Shown: positions 51,913 to 63,558 of the stretch, piece after piece | How the letters are laid out: every line of letters starts with the position of its first letter | Position numbering within the stretch: the first letter of the stretch is position 1 | NCBI RefSeq assembly: GCF_001037495.1 | Contig: NZ_KQ089822.1 | Span: 2,529,403 to 2,593,402, forward strand | DNA from: Citrobacter sp. MGH106 | Lineage (GTDB): Bacteria > Pseudomonadota > Gammaproteobacteria > Enterobacterales > Enterobacteriaceae | Length of the DNA stretch: 64,000 nt | Reading direction: 5' to 3' | Translations under genes and position numbers: made by a program | The notes under the pieces: generated by a model | What the model saw: the letters and a program-made list of their open reading frames with translations, nothing else | Told to the model about the DNA's origin: nothing | Database searches by the model: none

Positions 51913-52452
51913 TTACGCTTTGTTATTCAGAACCAACTGGCCATTGTTATCCAGTGGAATTTGCGAACCAGGATCTTTATCCATCCGGATTTTGCCCTGC
52001 TGATCGCCAATTTTGTACGTTACGTCGTAACCAAGCATTTTTTCCGACTTGTCATACACCGTTTTACAACGTTGCTGTGTGGTGGTGTATGTATCGTTTT
52101 CCTGCATTGAACCCTGGATCTGGTTACCAGCATAACCGCCACCTAAAGCACCAGCGACGGTCGCAATGTCTTTACCTCGTCCACCACCAAACTGATGACC
52201 GATAACACCACCCGCAACAGCGCCCAGTACCGAACCGGCAATACGATTCTCATCCTGCACAGGTTTACGATGGGTAACGGTAACGTTACGGCACTCCTGA
52301 CGCGGCGTTTTTACCGTTTCTTTTATCGGCGTCGCAGAGACGACGTGTGCATATTGTGGGCCACGTTCAAAAACGTTCAGACTGGCTACCGCCGCCACGC
52401 CCAGCGCAGCCGCCACGCCAATCCCTATACCCGCCAACATTGATTTATTCAC
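51913..52452 (-). CDS. ycfJ: YcfJ, glycine-zipper exported protein
   Basis: A 179-residue exported protein from GTG (NKSMLAGIGIGVAAALGVAA signal/anchor). It has the glycine-zipper repeat GSVLGAVAGGVIGHQFGGGRGKD and GALGGGYAGNQIQG (about residues 70-110) of 2TM/Rick-17kDa-type outer-membrane proteins. E. coli YcfJ is nearly identical; it affects biofilm formation. GGAGGAT precedes the GTG. Confidence 0.93.
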   Translation of the reverse strand: MNKSMLAGIGIGVAAALGVAAVASLNVFERGPQYAHVVSATPIKETVKTPRQECRNVTVTHRKPVQDENRIAGSVLGAVAGGVIGHQFGGGRGKDIATVAGALGGGYAGNQIQGSMQENDTYTTTQQRCKTVYDKSEKMLGYDVTYKIGDQQGKIRMDKDPGSQIPLDNNGQLVLNNKA

Positions 52453-52844
52453 GGGACATCCTCCTTTTTTGCTATTAGCAACAACTTTGCAACAGGATGT
52501 AAGGAATGCCAATCAGAATGGGGATGAAAATAGCGAGGGTAAGCGCGAAAGCAGCGTGATTCAGACGGTTCTGAATCACGCAGAACAGGATGTCATATAA
52601 TGCTGTTCGAATAAAAACCTGCAGCCACTACCACTCCGGTTGGTACATTGGTTAACCCGGTGATCGGTATCTGCCAGAATACAAACTACATACTTAGCAC
52701 TTCAGTGGAGAGACTCATCGACTCGCGCGGCTCATCGGTCAGGTTCACTATTGGATCTCAAGGAAGGCCAGGTTGCAATATAGTAGGAGGGCAGGAGCTG
52801 AAAAACGTCTACCGGGCCACTGTGTGGCCCGGTTATTTGATATT
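52453..52844. other. Intergenic region ycfJ-ndh with an unexplained open frame
   Basis: A plus-strand frame runs from after a stop near 52613 to 52848, reading ...TTTPVGTLVNPVIGICQNTN... ending WPGYLIF, with no acceptable start and rare codons. It runs through the ndh terminator (52812-52832), so it is more likely chance or a remnant than a gene. The first part also carries a small palindrome (TTCAGACGGTTCTGAA). Confidence 0.35.
52812..52832 (-). terminator. ndh terminator
   Basis: CCGGGCCAC / GTGGCCCGG with a 3-nt loop, followed on the minus strand by TAGACGTTTTT, 12 nt after the ndh stop. Confidence 0.8.
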
Positions 52845-54149
52845 TTAATGCAATTTCAGACGCGGACGAATCACACGGTTAATACTGCCAACCAGCATCA
52901 TCAGACCGGTTTTGAAGTAACCATGCAACGCAATCTGGTGCATACGGTACAGTGAGATATACACAAAGCGCGCAATACGCCCTTCCACCATCATCGAACC
53001 GCGCGTCAGGTTCCCCATCAGGCTACCCACGGTAGAGAAGTTGGAGAGGGAAACCAGAGAGCCGTGGTCTTTATATTGATACGCTTTCAGCGGCTTGCCA
53101 TTCATCTGCGCCAGAATATTGTTCATCGCGCAGGAAGCCATCTGATGAGCAGCCTGAGCGCGCGGTGGAACAAAGCCACCTTCCGGACGTGCGCAGGAAG
53201 CACAGTCACCAATAGCATAAACATCCGGATCGCGTGTGGTTTGCAGAGTAGGCTCCACCACCAGTTGGTTGATGCGGTTAGTTTCCAGACCACCAATGTC
53301 TTTCATAAAGTCTGGTGCTTTGATACCTGCCGCCCACACCATCAGATCGGCTTCAATGTACTCGCCATCTTTAGTATGTAACCCGCCCTCATCAGCGCTG
53401 GTCACCATCGTCTGAGTCAATACACGCACGCCCAGCTTGGTCAGTTCATTATGCGCAGCACTGGAAATCCGCGGCGGCAATGCTGGCAGAATTCTTTCGC
53501 CGGCCTCCACCAGAGTCACATTCAGCGCTTCGTTAGTCAGTCCCTTGTACCCATAGCTATGCAGTTGTTTTACCGCATTGTGCAACTCGGCGGAGAGTTC
53601 CACACCTGTTGCACCACCGCCCACAATGGCGATATTCACTTTGCCATTCGCGCCCAGATTCGCAGAGTATTTCAGGAACAGATTCAACATTTCCTGGTGG
53701 AAACGACGCGCCTGATGCGGGTTATCGAGGAAGATGCAATTATCTTTGACACCCGGCGTGTTGAAATCGTTGGACGTACTGCCAAGCGCCATCACCAACG
53801 TGTCGTAAGGCACTTTACGCTCAGGAACCAGTAGATCACCCTTCTCATCGCGCAGCTCAGCAATAGTGATGGTCTTCGCTTCACGATCGATATCTACAAC
53901 CGAGCCAAGCTGAAACTGGAAGCCGTGGTTACGCGCATGTGCCAGATAGCTCAGCGCATCAACGCCTTCATCCAGGGATCCCGTCGCCACTTCGTGCAGT
54001 AAGGGTTTCCACAAATGGCTGTGGTTTCTGTCTACCAGCGTGATTTTTGCCTTTTTCTTACGCCCCAGTTTTTTCCCCAGCTGAGTCGCCATTTCCAGTC
54101 CGCCAGCACCACCGCCGACAATAACGATTCTTTTTAATGGTGTAGTCAA
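52845..54149 (-). CDS. ndh: NADH dehydrogenase II (non-proton-pumping)
   Basis: A membrane-bound flavoenzyme that oxidises NADH and reduces ubiquinone. It has 434 residues starting at TTG ([18 protein letters not shown]), the same unusual start as E. coli. FAD fold [11 protein letters not shown] fold [13 protein letters not shown], and the C-terminal amphipathic region ([15 protein letters not shown]...) that binds membrane. GGGGGTCACG precedes TTG. Confidence 0.97.
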   Translation of the reverse strand: MTTPLKRIVIVGGGAGGLEMATQLGKKLGRKKKAKITLVDRNHSHLWKPLLHEVATGSLDEGVDALSYLAHARNHGFQFQLGSVVDIDREAKTITIAELRDEKGDLLVPERKVPYDTLVMALGSTSNDFNTPGVKDNCIFLDNPHQARRFHQEMLNLFLKYSANLGANGKVNIAIVGGGATGVELSAELHNAVKQLHSYGYKGLTNEALNVTLVEAGERILPALPPRISSAAHNELTKLGVRVLTQTMVTSADEGGLHTKDGEYIEADLMVWAAGIKAPDFMKDIGGLETNRINQLVVEPTLQTTRDPDVYAIGDCASCARPEGGFVPPRAQAAHQMASCAMNNILAQMNGKPLKAYQYKDHGSLVSLSNFSTVGSLMGNLTRGSMMVEGRIARFVYISLYRMHQIALHGYFKTGLMMLVGSINRVIRPRLKLH

Positions 54150-54347
54150 CGTGACCCCCTTAAATTTATTAACCAATTGTTAATTAAAAGTTATTAACAT
54201 AGCCTTTAATTAACAACAAGTTACGATAATGAAAATCTTCTTCGAGACTGAGAATAACACGAACGGTGCATTGGTCATACCAAAATTGATATGTATCAAG
54301 TTTTGATGCTGAAAAGATAGACAACCCTAGCTTTAACAACAAAAAAA

Positions 54348-54363
54348 CCAGCCCGAAGGCTGG
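54348..54363 (-). terminator. ycfP operon terminator
   Basis: CCAGCC CGAA GGCTGG hairpin, followed on the minus strand by seven T, 24 nt after ycfP. Confidence 0.85.
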
Positions 54364-54386
54364 CTTTGTTCAACGTAAATCGGCGA

Positions 54387-54929
54387 CTAACCTAACGTCT
54401 TGAACGCTTTGATTCGCTGCAAATGAGGAGAGATATTTTTGAATTTATGGGTTTGTTCTTCATCCCATACAATTTCATAGAAGTGGTGCAGCTCCTCAGA
54501 GGAGCGTTGACTGTTCAGTGCTTCATCATGGCGTGAAAGGATAACCAGGCACCGATCGCGATTCTTTTCACGGAAATTAGTCACGCATTTTGTGGCGATG
54601 TCCGCATACTCTTCGGGCCTGTCGATTTTCCCTTCCATATTCTCATACGGAAACAAGTTGGGATTAAACACGACCTGCCGAATATCACACAGAAAACCAA
54701 TTCGTTCAGCCCAGTAACCACCCAACCCCACGCCGCAAATCAACGGGCGATCGTCCACATTAAGCTGCAACATTTTGTCCACTTCTTTCAGCAGATGCTG
54801 CATATCATGCTTAGGATGCCGTGTACTGTAGCTGATCAGTCTGACATCCGGGTCAATGAACTGCAGTTGTAACACTTTCTCGTGATTTCCCGGACTGTTA
54901 GAGTCAAAACCGTGTAAATAGATAATCAT
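54387..54929 (-). CDS. ycfP: YcfP, UPF0227 esterase-like protein
   Basis: A 180-residue alpha/beta-hydrolase-like protein of the YqiA/YcfP group starting [18 protein letters not shown], with the HGF oxyanion motif and [15 protein letters not shown], where the usual nucleophile motif GxSxGG reads GVGLGG, so the catalytic serine is absent. The true activity is unknown. It lies 21 nt after nagZ in the thiK-nagZ-ycfP row, as in E. coli. Confidence 0.94.
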   Translation of the reverse strand: MIIYLHGFDSNSPGNHEKVLQLQFIDPDVRLISYSTRHPKHDMQHLLKEVDKMLQLNVDDRPLICGVGLGGYWAERIGFLCDIRQVVFNPNLFPYENMEGKIDRPEEYADIATKCVTNFREKNRDRCLVILSRHDEALNSQRSSEELHHFYEIVWDEEQTHKFKNISPHLQRIKAFKTLG

Positions 54930-54950
54930 CGCATCCTCACCAAACGTGCG

Positions 54951-56791
<1,841 letters not shown>

Positions 56792-56811
<20 letters not shown>

Positions 56812-57433
56812 CTTTACCTGACCAGATTATCTCGCCAGTTTGTACCAGCATTAATTGCATTTGCAGTGCCGGCGTATTGACGTTGCCGGAAGCGCTGGAA
56901 TACAGCACATACTGCGCTCCTACATTACGGGCAATACCAATGGCTTTACTGCGCGTACCCAGGCTGTCGTGTGGTGATAAACCTAATTGTTGCTTCGCCA
57001 GCGACAACTGTTGTGCCGAGACCAGAGTAAATTTGCCGTTATTCGCCAGCGCATTACGCAATGTTTCGGTTGCGTCACCAGAGTTGAGAGAACCATTGGT
57101 GCGATTATTCACGCTGTCGACCAGCAAGACACCTCCAGCTTTGACGCCATCAGCCTGCAGCATTTTCGCCACCATCGGTTGCATTGCGCCATTCCAGTCA
57201 TAATGACGTTCCCGGGGCGTCGGCTGCGCCGTTTGATCCTCATGTTCAATCGGACCAGGCTGCTGCGGTATGGTTGGCACCGTTGGGACAACCGGTACCG
57301 GCTGTTGCGGTTGCTCGGGCTGCTCCGGCACCGGTTTGACTTCATCTACCGGCGCTGGCTCTCGTTGCGCCACACAACCAGAGAGAAATATCGCCAGCGC
57401 GGCAATCAATGCGTAGCGATTCATTTTGATCAT
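56792..57433 (-). CDS. lpoB: LpoB, activator of penicillin-binding protein 1B
   Basis: An outer-membrane lipoprotein that reaches through the murein to activate PBP1B. It has 213 residues, signal with lipobox FLSG|C, a Pro/Gln-rich disordered linker (about residues 24-70: [18 protein letters not shown]), then a globular TolB-N-like domain. ATG at 57433 chosen over the TTG just before it, matching the E. coli length. Confidence 0.96.
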
Positions 57434-57446
57434 CAAGATTCACCCC

Positions 57447-57821
57447 TTACAAATAAAGATAAAGTCTAACCTTGTGCGCCCCCAGAAAATTGGCGCTGCC
57501 GTACAGAGTCACCGACGAACGTGCCGGGATAGTGACGCTGCGTGGCGCTTCCAGAGGGTGCATCTCCAGCCCTCTGGCGTCATACCAGTAAAACCGATAA
57601 TGAACGGTAACGGGTTCTTGTCTTTCGTTATAGAGTCGTGAGGATGCAGAGGGCTGAATATCAGACGTGGTTAACGCAGGCTGTTCTGCTGTTATACCTG
57701 CAGCCAGTATCGTTGATTCCATCACCAGCGACTGTTCATCACTCACCGGAATTTCAGGATGTGAACGACAGCCTGCCAGTAACAGCACCCCCAGTGACAG
57801 CACTAAGCATCCTCTGGTCAT
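57447..57821 (-). CDS. ycfL: YcfL, lipoprotein of unknown function
   Basis: A 124-residue lipoprotein with lipobox LLAG|C (residue 18) and a beta-rich domain (VTVHYRFYWYDARGLEMHPLE) of the DUF1425 family. Located between hinT and lpoB as in E. coli; 2 nt after hinT. Confidence 0.92.
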   Translation of the reverse strand: MTRGCLVLSLGVLLLAGCRSHPEIPVSDEQSLVMESTILAAGITAEQPALTTSDIQPSASSRLYNERQEPVTVHYRFYWYDARGLEMHPLEAPRSVTIPARSSVTLYGSANFLGAHKVRLYLYL

Positions 57822-57823
57822 TA

Positions 57824-58183
57824 TTAAAGACCTTTATGCGCAAGCATTGGACCAAGAGTACGCCCACCCAGTAGATGCATATGAATGTGATACACCTCCT
57901 GACCCCCGTGGCGGTTGGTATTCATGATCAAACGATATCCATCTTCGGCAATGCCTTCCTGCTCAGCGATCTTCGCCGCGACCGTGATCATTCTCCCCAA
58001 CGCCTGCTCATGTTCAGCCGTAACATCATTAACGGTTGGGATCAGGACATTTGGAATAATCAGGATATGCGTAGGCGCCTGAGGTGCAATATCGCGAAAC
58101 GCTGTGACCAGTTCGTCCTGGTACACGATATCTGAGGGGATTTCACGACGAATAATTTTGCTGAATATAGTTTCTTCTGCCAC
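57824..58183 (-). CDS. hinT: HinT, purine nucleoside phosphoramidase
   Basis: A HIT-family hydrolase acting on adenosine phosphoramidates. It has 119 residues from GTG ([15 protein letters not shown]), with the HIT triad in [12 protein letters not shown]. First gene of the hinT-ycfL-lpoB-thiK-nagZ-ycfP row. The usual E. coli neighbours fhuE and ptsG are missing upstream; here tRNA-Asn and yeeO follow. Confidence 0.97.
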   Translation of the reverse strand: MAEETIFSKIIRREIPSDIVYQDELVTAFRDIAPQAPTHILIIPNVLIPTVNDVTAEHEQALGRMITVAAKIAEQEGIAEDGYRLIMNTNRHGGQEVYHIHMHLLGGRTLGPMLAHKGL

Positions 58184-58201
58184 GACGTTTTCCTTTTTCA
58201 T

Positions 58202-58502
58202 TAAGAGCCCTTCGTTGTGCCATGCTACGCCGAGCTACTCTGCGAGTATAGAGTATGAGTGAGTTACTCACGCTCTTTCAACTTTAACCCTCGATTTTTT
58301 AAGCAAAAAGTTTTCCTTATGCTGCTCTTATAACCATTTCCCGTTGCTATTGCTCAGACATAGTACTGAAACAATATTTCATACTGGCAAAAATTCCACC
58401 TGCTCATCGGGTGGATTTTGCACTCATAGCCAAAATACGGGGGACTAAAGCTGACGTTAACGCTTACCCAGGCAGAGAAATGTAAACGCTAAAAAAACAA
58501 AA
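58202..58502. other. Intergenic region upstream of hinT
   Basis: This should include the hinT promoter. A hairpin with arms GCAAAA(A)TTCCACC / GGTGGATTTTGC lies at 58387-58421 and could terminate either way. No gene is seen. It spans the junction where E. coli-type order is lost. Confidence 0.5.
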
Positions 58503-58528
58503 AGCCTGCTTAGTTTCCTAAGCAGGCT
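58503..58528 (-). terminator. Terminator of the left tRNA-Asn
   Basis: A perfect 11-bp stem AGCCTGCTTAG / CTAAGCAGGCT with a 4-nt loop, followed on the minus strand by a long T-rich run. Confidence 0.9.
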
Positions 58529-58537
58529 TCTTAAATA

Positions 58538-58613
58538 TGGCTCCTCTGACTGGACTCGAACCAGTGACATACGGATTAACAGTCCGCCGTTCTACCGACT
58601 GAACTACAGAGGA
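58538..58613 (-). tRNA. tRNA-Asn (anticodon GTT)
   Basis: A 76-nt gene read on the minus strand: acceptor TCCTCTG, D arm with AGTTCAGTCGGTAGAAC, anticodon loop CTGTTAATC (GTT), variable and T arm GGTTCGAGTCC, encoded CCA. It is identical to the copy at 60361. yeeO begins 5 nt beyond it in the opposite direction. Confidence 0.98.
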
Positions 58614-58617
58614 ATCG

Positions 58618-60261
58618 TTGTGGAGGCTTATCTTAGCGGCGAAAAATCTTTTGTCAAACCCCATTTCCTTCATTGAGTATCAATTGGTGCTTCTCTCGAC
58701 AGTTTGTTGCATTTACAGACATTTTATATGGAAAAAACTTTGCAGCTTTTTTGATTCTCCCTCATCATTTGAAATGAGGTTTCAACTTTCTTCATTAAGG
58801 TCCACTTTGAACGTGTCCGCTGCCTTACGTCAGGTCGTTTCCTGTACGCCCTGGTATGCCAAACGCAAGAGTTACAAAGTACTCTTTTGGCGTGAAATCA
58901 CTCCGTTAGCCATTCCCATTTTTCTGGAAAATACCTGCGTATTATTGATGGGAGTACTGAGTACTTTCCTTGTTAGCTGGTTGGGTAAGGAAGCAATGGC
59001 GGGTGTCGGACTCGCCGACAGTTTCAATATGGTTATCATGGCGTTTTTCGCCGCTATCGATCTTGGCACGACGGTGGTCGTTGCTTTTAGCCTTGGGAAA
59101 CGCGATCGCCGACGGGCCAGAGCCGCCGCCAGACAGTCACTGGTAATCATGACGATTTTTGCCATCGTGCTGGCAGCGGTGATTCACTATTTTGGCGAGC
59201 AGATTATTAATGTTGTCGCCGGTGAAGCGACTCCCGAAGTAAAGGCACTGGCGCTGACCTATCTGGAATTAACGGTGCTCAGTTATCCGGCAGCAGCCAT
59301 TGCATTGATCGGTAGCGGAGCACTGCGTGGGGCCGGGAATACCAAGATACCGCTGTTGATTAACGGCGGCATGAATATACTGAATATCATCATCAGTAGC
59401 ATCCTGATCTACGGCATTTTTTCCTGGCAAGGGCTGGGATTTGTAGGCGCAGGTCTTGGGTTAACGATTTCCCGCTACATTGGTGCTATCGCCATTATAT
59501 GGGTGCTGATGATTGGTTTTAACCCAGCGCTGCGTATTTCACTGAAAAGTTATTTTAAGCCGTTAAATCTCGCCATTATCTGGGAGGTGATGGGGATAGG
59601 TATTCCTGCAAGTATCGAATCCGTTTTGTTTAACGGTGGCAAGCTATTAACTCAGATGTTTGTCTCGGGTATGGGTACCAGCGTTATTGCCGGTAACTTC
59701 ATCGCATTTTCTATTGCGGCTCTGATTAACCTGCCGGGAAACGCATTAGGATCCGCATCCACCATCATTACCGGCAGACGCCTGGGTAATGGGCAGATTG
59801 CCCAGGCAGAAATTCAGTTGCGACACGTATTTTGGTTATCCACAATCGGTTTAACTGCCATCGCCTGGCTGACTGCACCGTTTGCCGGTGTCATGGCCTC
59901 GTTTTATACCCACGATCAGGACGTAAAAGAGGTCATAGTCATACTGATTTGGCTCAATGCGGCATTTATGCCGATATGGGCAGCATCCTGGGTCCTTCCC
60001 GCTGGTTTTAAGGGAGCGCGTGATGCACGTTTTGCTATGTGGGTTTCCATGCTGGGTATGTGGGGCTGCCGTGTTGTAGCAGGTTATACCCTAGGGATCG
60101 TATTAGGATGGGGAGTGGTCGGCGTCTGGATGGGGATGTTCTTCGACTGGGCGGTCCGCGCCGCGCTATTTTACTGGCGAATGGTCACCGGTCGATGGCT
60201 GTGGAAATATCCACGCCAGGAACGTGAAAAGTGTATAAAACAACCCGTTGCGTCTGAATAA
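58618..60261 (+). CDS. yeeO: YeeO, MATE-family exporter
   Basis: A 547-residue multidrug/flavin exporter of the MATE family (E. coli YeeO exports FMN and FAD and dipeptides). It has 12 helices from about residue 100 with an unusual N-terminal extension that is also present in E. coli; REITPLAIPIFLENTCVLLMGVL begins the membrane core. The start is GTG, only 5 nt from the tRNA-Asn gene, as in the E. coli asnW-yeeO-asnU layout; a downstream start nearer the core is possible. Confidence 0.9.
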   Translation: MWRLILAAKNLLSNPISFIEYQLVLLSTVCCIYRHFIWKKLCSFFDSPSSFEMRFQLSSLRSTLNVSAALRQVVSCTPWYAKRKSYKVLFWREITPLAIPIFLENTCVLLMGVLSTFLVSWLGKEAMAGVGLADSFNMVIMAFFAAIDLGTTVVVAFSLGKRDRRRARAAARQSLVIMTIFAIVLAAVIHYFGEQIINVVAGEATPEVKALALTYLELTVLSYPAAAIALIGSGALRGAGNTKIPLLINGGMNILNIIISSILIYGIFSWQGLGFVGAGLGLTISRYIGAIAIIWVLMIGFNPALRISLKSYFKPLNLAIIWEVMGIGIPASIESVLFNGGKLLTQMFVSGMGTSVIAGNFIAFSIAALINLPGNALGSASTIITGRRLGNGQIAQAEIQLRHVFWLSTIGLTAIAWLTAPFAGVMASFYTHDQDVKEVIVILIWLNAAFMPIWAASWVLPAGFKGARDARFAMWVSMLGMWGCRVVAGYTLGIVLGWGVVGVWMGMFFDWAVRAALFYWRMVTGRWLWKYPRQEREKCIKQPVASE

Positions 60262-60360
60262 ACGGCGAAATGAAGAATATTTCAGCAAACGATCGCGTTT
60301 CTACATTCAGGCTTTGACAACGCTGACCGGCATCGCTAATATTCGCCCCGTTCACACGAT

Positions 60361-60436
60361 TCCTCTGTAGTTCAGTCGGTAGAACGGCGGACTGTTAATC
60401 CGTATGTCACTGGTTCGAGTCCAGTCAGAGGAGCCA
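60361..60436 (+). tRNA. tRNA-Asn (anticodon GTT)
   Basis: A 76-nt tRNA with TCCTCTG acceptor, CTGTTAATC anticodon loop, TTCGAGTCC T loop and encoded CCA. It is in inverted orientation to the copy at 58538-58613, with yeeO between them. Confidence 0.98.
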
Positions 60437-60443
60437 TATTTAG

Positions 60444-60478
60444 AAAAGCCCGCTTAAGGAAACTTAAGCGGGCTTTTT
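60444..60478 (+). terminator. Terminator of the right tRNA-Asn
   Basis: A 15-bp stem AAAAGCCCGCTTAAG / CTTAAGCGGGCTTTT with a 4-nt loop and a T-run. Confidence 0.92.
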
Positions 60479-60653
60479 GTTTTTCTGTTTTTCCTTTCGT
60501 CTTATTTTTCATCTTGCCCCGTTATAAGGGATAAAATCGTTTTCTCTTCCCGTCTGTCGCGGTAGTCTCATAACAGTCGTTAATATATCGACTGCAATGT
60601 GCGTAACCTTATTCCAATACTAATAATTAGAAATCAGTACAGACAGGATAACT

Positions 60654-61970
60654 ATGGATTCCACCCTCATCTCCGCGGGTCCCCAGGAGGACACATCTTC
60701 GCTTAGCCGCGCCCGACGCGCAGCACTCGGTAGCTTCGCTGGTGCCGTGGTCGACTGGTATGATTTTCTGCTTTATGGCATCACTGCCGCACTGGTCTTC
60801 AATCGCGAGTTTTTCCCGCAGATAAGTCCCGCGATGGGTACGCTCGCCGCGTTCGCCACCTTTGGTGTCGGATTTCTGTTCCGCCCATTGGGTGGAATAA
60901 TATTCGGGCACTTCGGCGATCGCCTTGGCCGTAAGCGCATGCTGATGCTCACCGTCTGGATGATGGGGATTGCCACTGCGTTGATTGGCATTATCCCCTC
61001 TTTTGACACCATCGGCTGGTGGGCCCCCATCTTACTGGTGACACTGCGCGCCGTTCAGGGATTCGCCGTCGGCGGTGAATGGGGCGGCGCGGCATTACTT
61101 TCCGTCGAAAGTGCCCCAAAAAATAAAAAAGCGTTCTACAGCAGCGGCGTTCAGGTGGGTTACGGTGTCGGCTTGCTGCTCTCTACAGGGTTAGTCTCGC
61201 TGATTAGCTCGCAAACGACTGATGAACAGTTCCTGAGCTGGGGCTGGCGTATTCCGTTCCTGTTCAGCATCGTATTAGTTCTGGGCGCATTGTGGATGCG
61301 TAACAGAATGGAAGAGTCCGCAGAGTTCGAGCTGCAAAAACAGGAACCACCGCAGGCGAAAAAACGACTGCCGGTCATCGAAGCGCTAACCCGCCACCCG
61401 GGGGCATTTTTAAAAATTATTGCCCTGCGCCTTTGTGAACTGCTGACGATGTATATAGTCACCGCTTTTGCACTCAACTACTCCACCCAAAATCTGGGAC
61501 TACCACGCGAATTGTTTCTCAATATCGGGCTGCTGGTAGGTGGGCTAAGTTGTCTGACTATCCCCTGCTTTGCCTGGCTTGCCGACCGCTTTGGTCGTCG
61601 CCGGGTCTACATTACCGGGGCGCTGGTCGGCACACTCAGCGCATTCCCGTTCTTTATGGCCCTGGAAGCACAGTCCATCTTCTGGATCGTATTTTTCGCG
61701 ATTATGCTGGCAAACATCGCCCACGACATGGTGGTCTGTGTCCAGCAACCCATGTTTACCGGCTTGTTTGGCGCAAGCTACCGCTACAGTGGCGCAGGAG
61801 TTGGCTATCAGGTCGCCAGCGTGGTTGGCGGCGGCTTTACCCCGTTTATTGCTGCAGCACTGGTCACGTTCTCCGGCGGAGACTGGCACAGTGTAGCCAT
61901 TTACCTGATGGCGGGTTGTCTGATTTCTGCTGCCACAGCAATAATGATGAGAGATAAGCAGCACGGTTAA
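60654..61970 (+). CDS. shiA: Shikimate transporter ShiA
   Basis: A 438-residue MFS proton symporter for shikimate and dehydroshikimate with 12 helices. The MFS motif between helices 2 and 3 is FGHFGDRLGRKRML, and the second is DRFGRRRVYITGA. It has the metabolite:H+ symporter start AALGSFAGAVVDWYDFLLYG. It follows tRNA-Asn and precedes amn, as in E. coli. Confidence 0.95.
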   Translation: MDSTLISAGPQEDTSSLSRARRAALGSFAGAVVDWYDFLLYGITAALVFNREFFPQISPAMGTLAAFATFGVGFLFRPLGGIIFGHFGDRLGRKRMLMLTVWMMGIATALIGIIPSFDTIGWWAPILLVTLRAVQGFAVGGEWGGAALLSVESAPKNKKAFYSSGVQVGYGVGLLLSTGLVSLISSQTTDEQFLSWGWRIPFLFSIVLVLGALWMRNRMEESAEFELQKQEPPQAKKRLPVIEALTRHPGAFLKIIALRLCELLTMYIVTAFALNYSTQNLGLPRELFLNIGLLVGGLSCLTIPCFAWLADRFGRRRVYITGALVGTLSAFPFFMALEAQSIFWIVFFAIMLANIAHDMVVCVQQPMFTGLFGASYRYSGAGVGYQVASVVGGGFTPFIAAALVTFSGGDWHSVAIYLMAGCLISAATAIMMRDKQHG

Positions 61971-62088
61971 GTCTTTTCGCGAAGACCATCTGGTCTTCGC
62001 ATTTTCTTCCTCAACGTCTGACTTTTGTTTCACATTCCTGTGACATACTATCGGGAGAGCAGCACATCTGTGGAACAAGGAGACAGAC

Positions 62089-63543
62089 ATGAACAATAAG
62101 GGCTCCAGCCTGACCCCGGCTCAGGCGCTGGATAAACTGGACGCATTGTATGAGCAATCAGTTAAGGCTCTGCGTAGCGCCATTGGCAAGTACATTGATA
62201 CCGGGACACTTCCTGATGTAATCGCCCGAGATAAAGGTCTTTTTGTTTACCCTTCACTTTCTGTAACCTGGGATGGCAGCGCCACCAATCCACCAAAAAC
62301 TCGCGCTTACGGACGTTTTACTCATGCTGGTTGCTATACCACGACCATTACCCGCCCGTCGCTCTTTCGCCCTTATCTTGAAGAACAGCTGACGCTGCTG
62401 TATCAAGATTATGATGCTCACATCTCCGTCGAGCCATCGCAGCACGAAATCCCCTATCCTTATGTGATTGACGGTTCTGAACTGACACTTGATCGATCGA
62501 TGAGTGCCGGATTAACGCGTCATTTCCCTACCACCGAGCTGTCACAGATTGGCGATGAAACCGCAGACGGGACTTATCATCCGGCGGAATTCTCCCCACT
62601 GTCACATTTCGACGCCCGACGGGTAGATTTTTCGCTGGCACGACTGCGTCACTACACGGGCACGCCGGTTGAACATTTCCAACCCTTTGTACTGTTCACC
62701 AATTACACCCGTTATGTTGATGAATTCGTACGCTGGGGATGCAGCCAGATCCTCGATCCTGACAGTCCATATATCGCGCTCTCCTGTGCGGGAGGGATTT
62801 GGATCACCGCTGAAACAGAAGCCCCGGAAGAGGCTATCTCCGACCTTGCCTGGAAAAAACACCAGATGCCTGCCTGGCATTTAATCACCGCCGACGGTCA
62901 GGGGATCACGCTGGTAAATATTGGCGTAGGCCCCTCTAACGCTAAAACCATTTGTGATCATCTGGCGGTCCTTCGCCCTGATGTTTGGTTGATGATTGGG
63001 CACTGTGGTGGTCTGCGCGAAAGCCAGGCGATTGGTGATTATGTTCTTGCCCACGCCTATCTGCGTGACGACCATGTGCTTGATGCCGTACTGCCTCCTG
63101 ACATTCCTATTCCGAGCATAGCGGAAGTTCAGCGCGCACTGTATGACGCCACCAAAGAGGTCAGCGGTATGCCCGGTGAAGAGGTGAAGCAACGGTTGCG
63201 TACCGGCACTGTCGTTACGACCGACGATCGCAACTGGGAATTACGCTACTCCGCTTCTGCGCTGCGCTTTAACCTCAGCCGCGCCGTAGCTATCGATATG
63301 GAAAGCGCCACTATCGCTGCTCAGGGCTACAGATTCCGCGTCCCTTACGGCACTCTGCTTTGTGTTTCCGACAAACCGCTGCACGGTGAAATTAAGCTTC
63401 CTGGTCAGGCTAACCGATTTTATGAAGGTGCGATTTCTGAGCACCTGCAGATTGGCATCCGGGCTATCGACCGCCTTCGTGCTGAAGGTGACCGACTGCA
63501 CTCCCGCAAATTACGTACGTTCAACGAACCGCCGTTCCGTTAA
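62089..63543 (+). CDS. amn: AMP nucleosidase
   Basis: Splits AMP into adenine and ribose-5-phosphate, adjusting AMP levels. It has 484 residues: N-terminal regulatory domain (about 1-170) and C-terminal nucleoside-phosphorylase-like domain with VGPSNAKTICDHLAVLRPDVWLMIGHCGG and DMESATIAAQGYRFRVPYG. ACAAGGAGAC precedes ATG. In E. coli yeeN follows; here a peptidase gene begins 15 nt later. Confidence 0.97.
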   Translation: MNNKGSSLTPAQALDKLDALYEQSVKALRSAIGKYIDTGTLPDVIARDKGLFVYPSLSVTWDGSATNPPKTRAYGRFTHAGCYTTTITRPSLFRPYLEEQLTLLYQDYDAHISVEPSQHEIPYPYVIDGSELTLDRSMSAGLTRHFPTTELSQIGDETADGTYHPAEFSPLSHFDARRVDFSLARLRHYTGTPVEHFQPFVLFTNYTRYVDEFVRWGCSQILDPDSPYIALSCAGGIWITAETEAPEEAISDLAWKKHQMPAWHLITADGQGITLVNIGVGPSNAKTICDHLAVLRPDVWLMIGHCGGLRESQAIGDYVLAHAYLRDDHVLDAVLPPDIPIPSIAEVQRALYDATKEVSGMPGEEVKQRLRTGTVVTTDDRNWELRYSASALRFNLSRAVAIDMESATIAAQGYRFRVPYGTLLCVSDKPLHGEIKLPGQANRFYEGAISEHLQIGIRAIDRLRAEGDRLHSRKLRTFNEPPFR

Positions 63544-63558
63544 GGCCTGAAGGTAACT

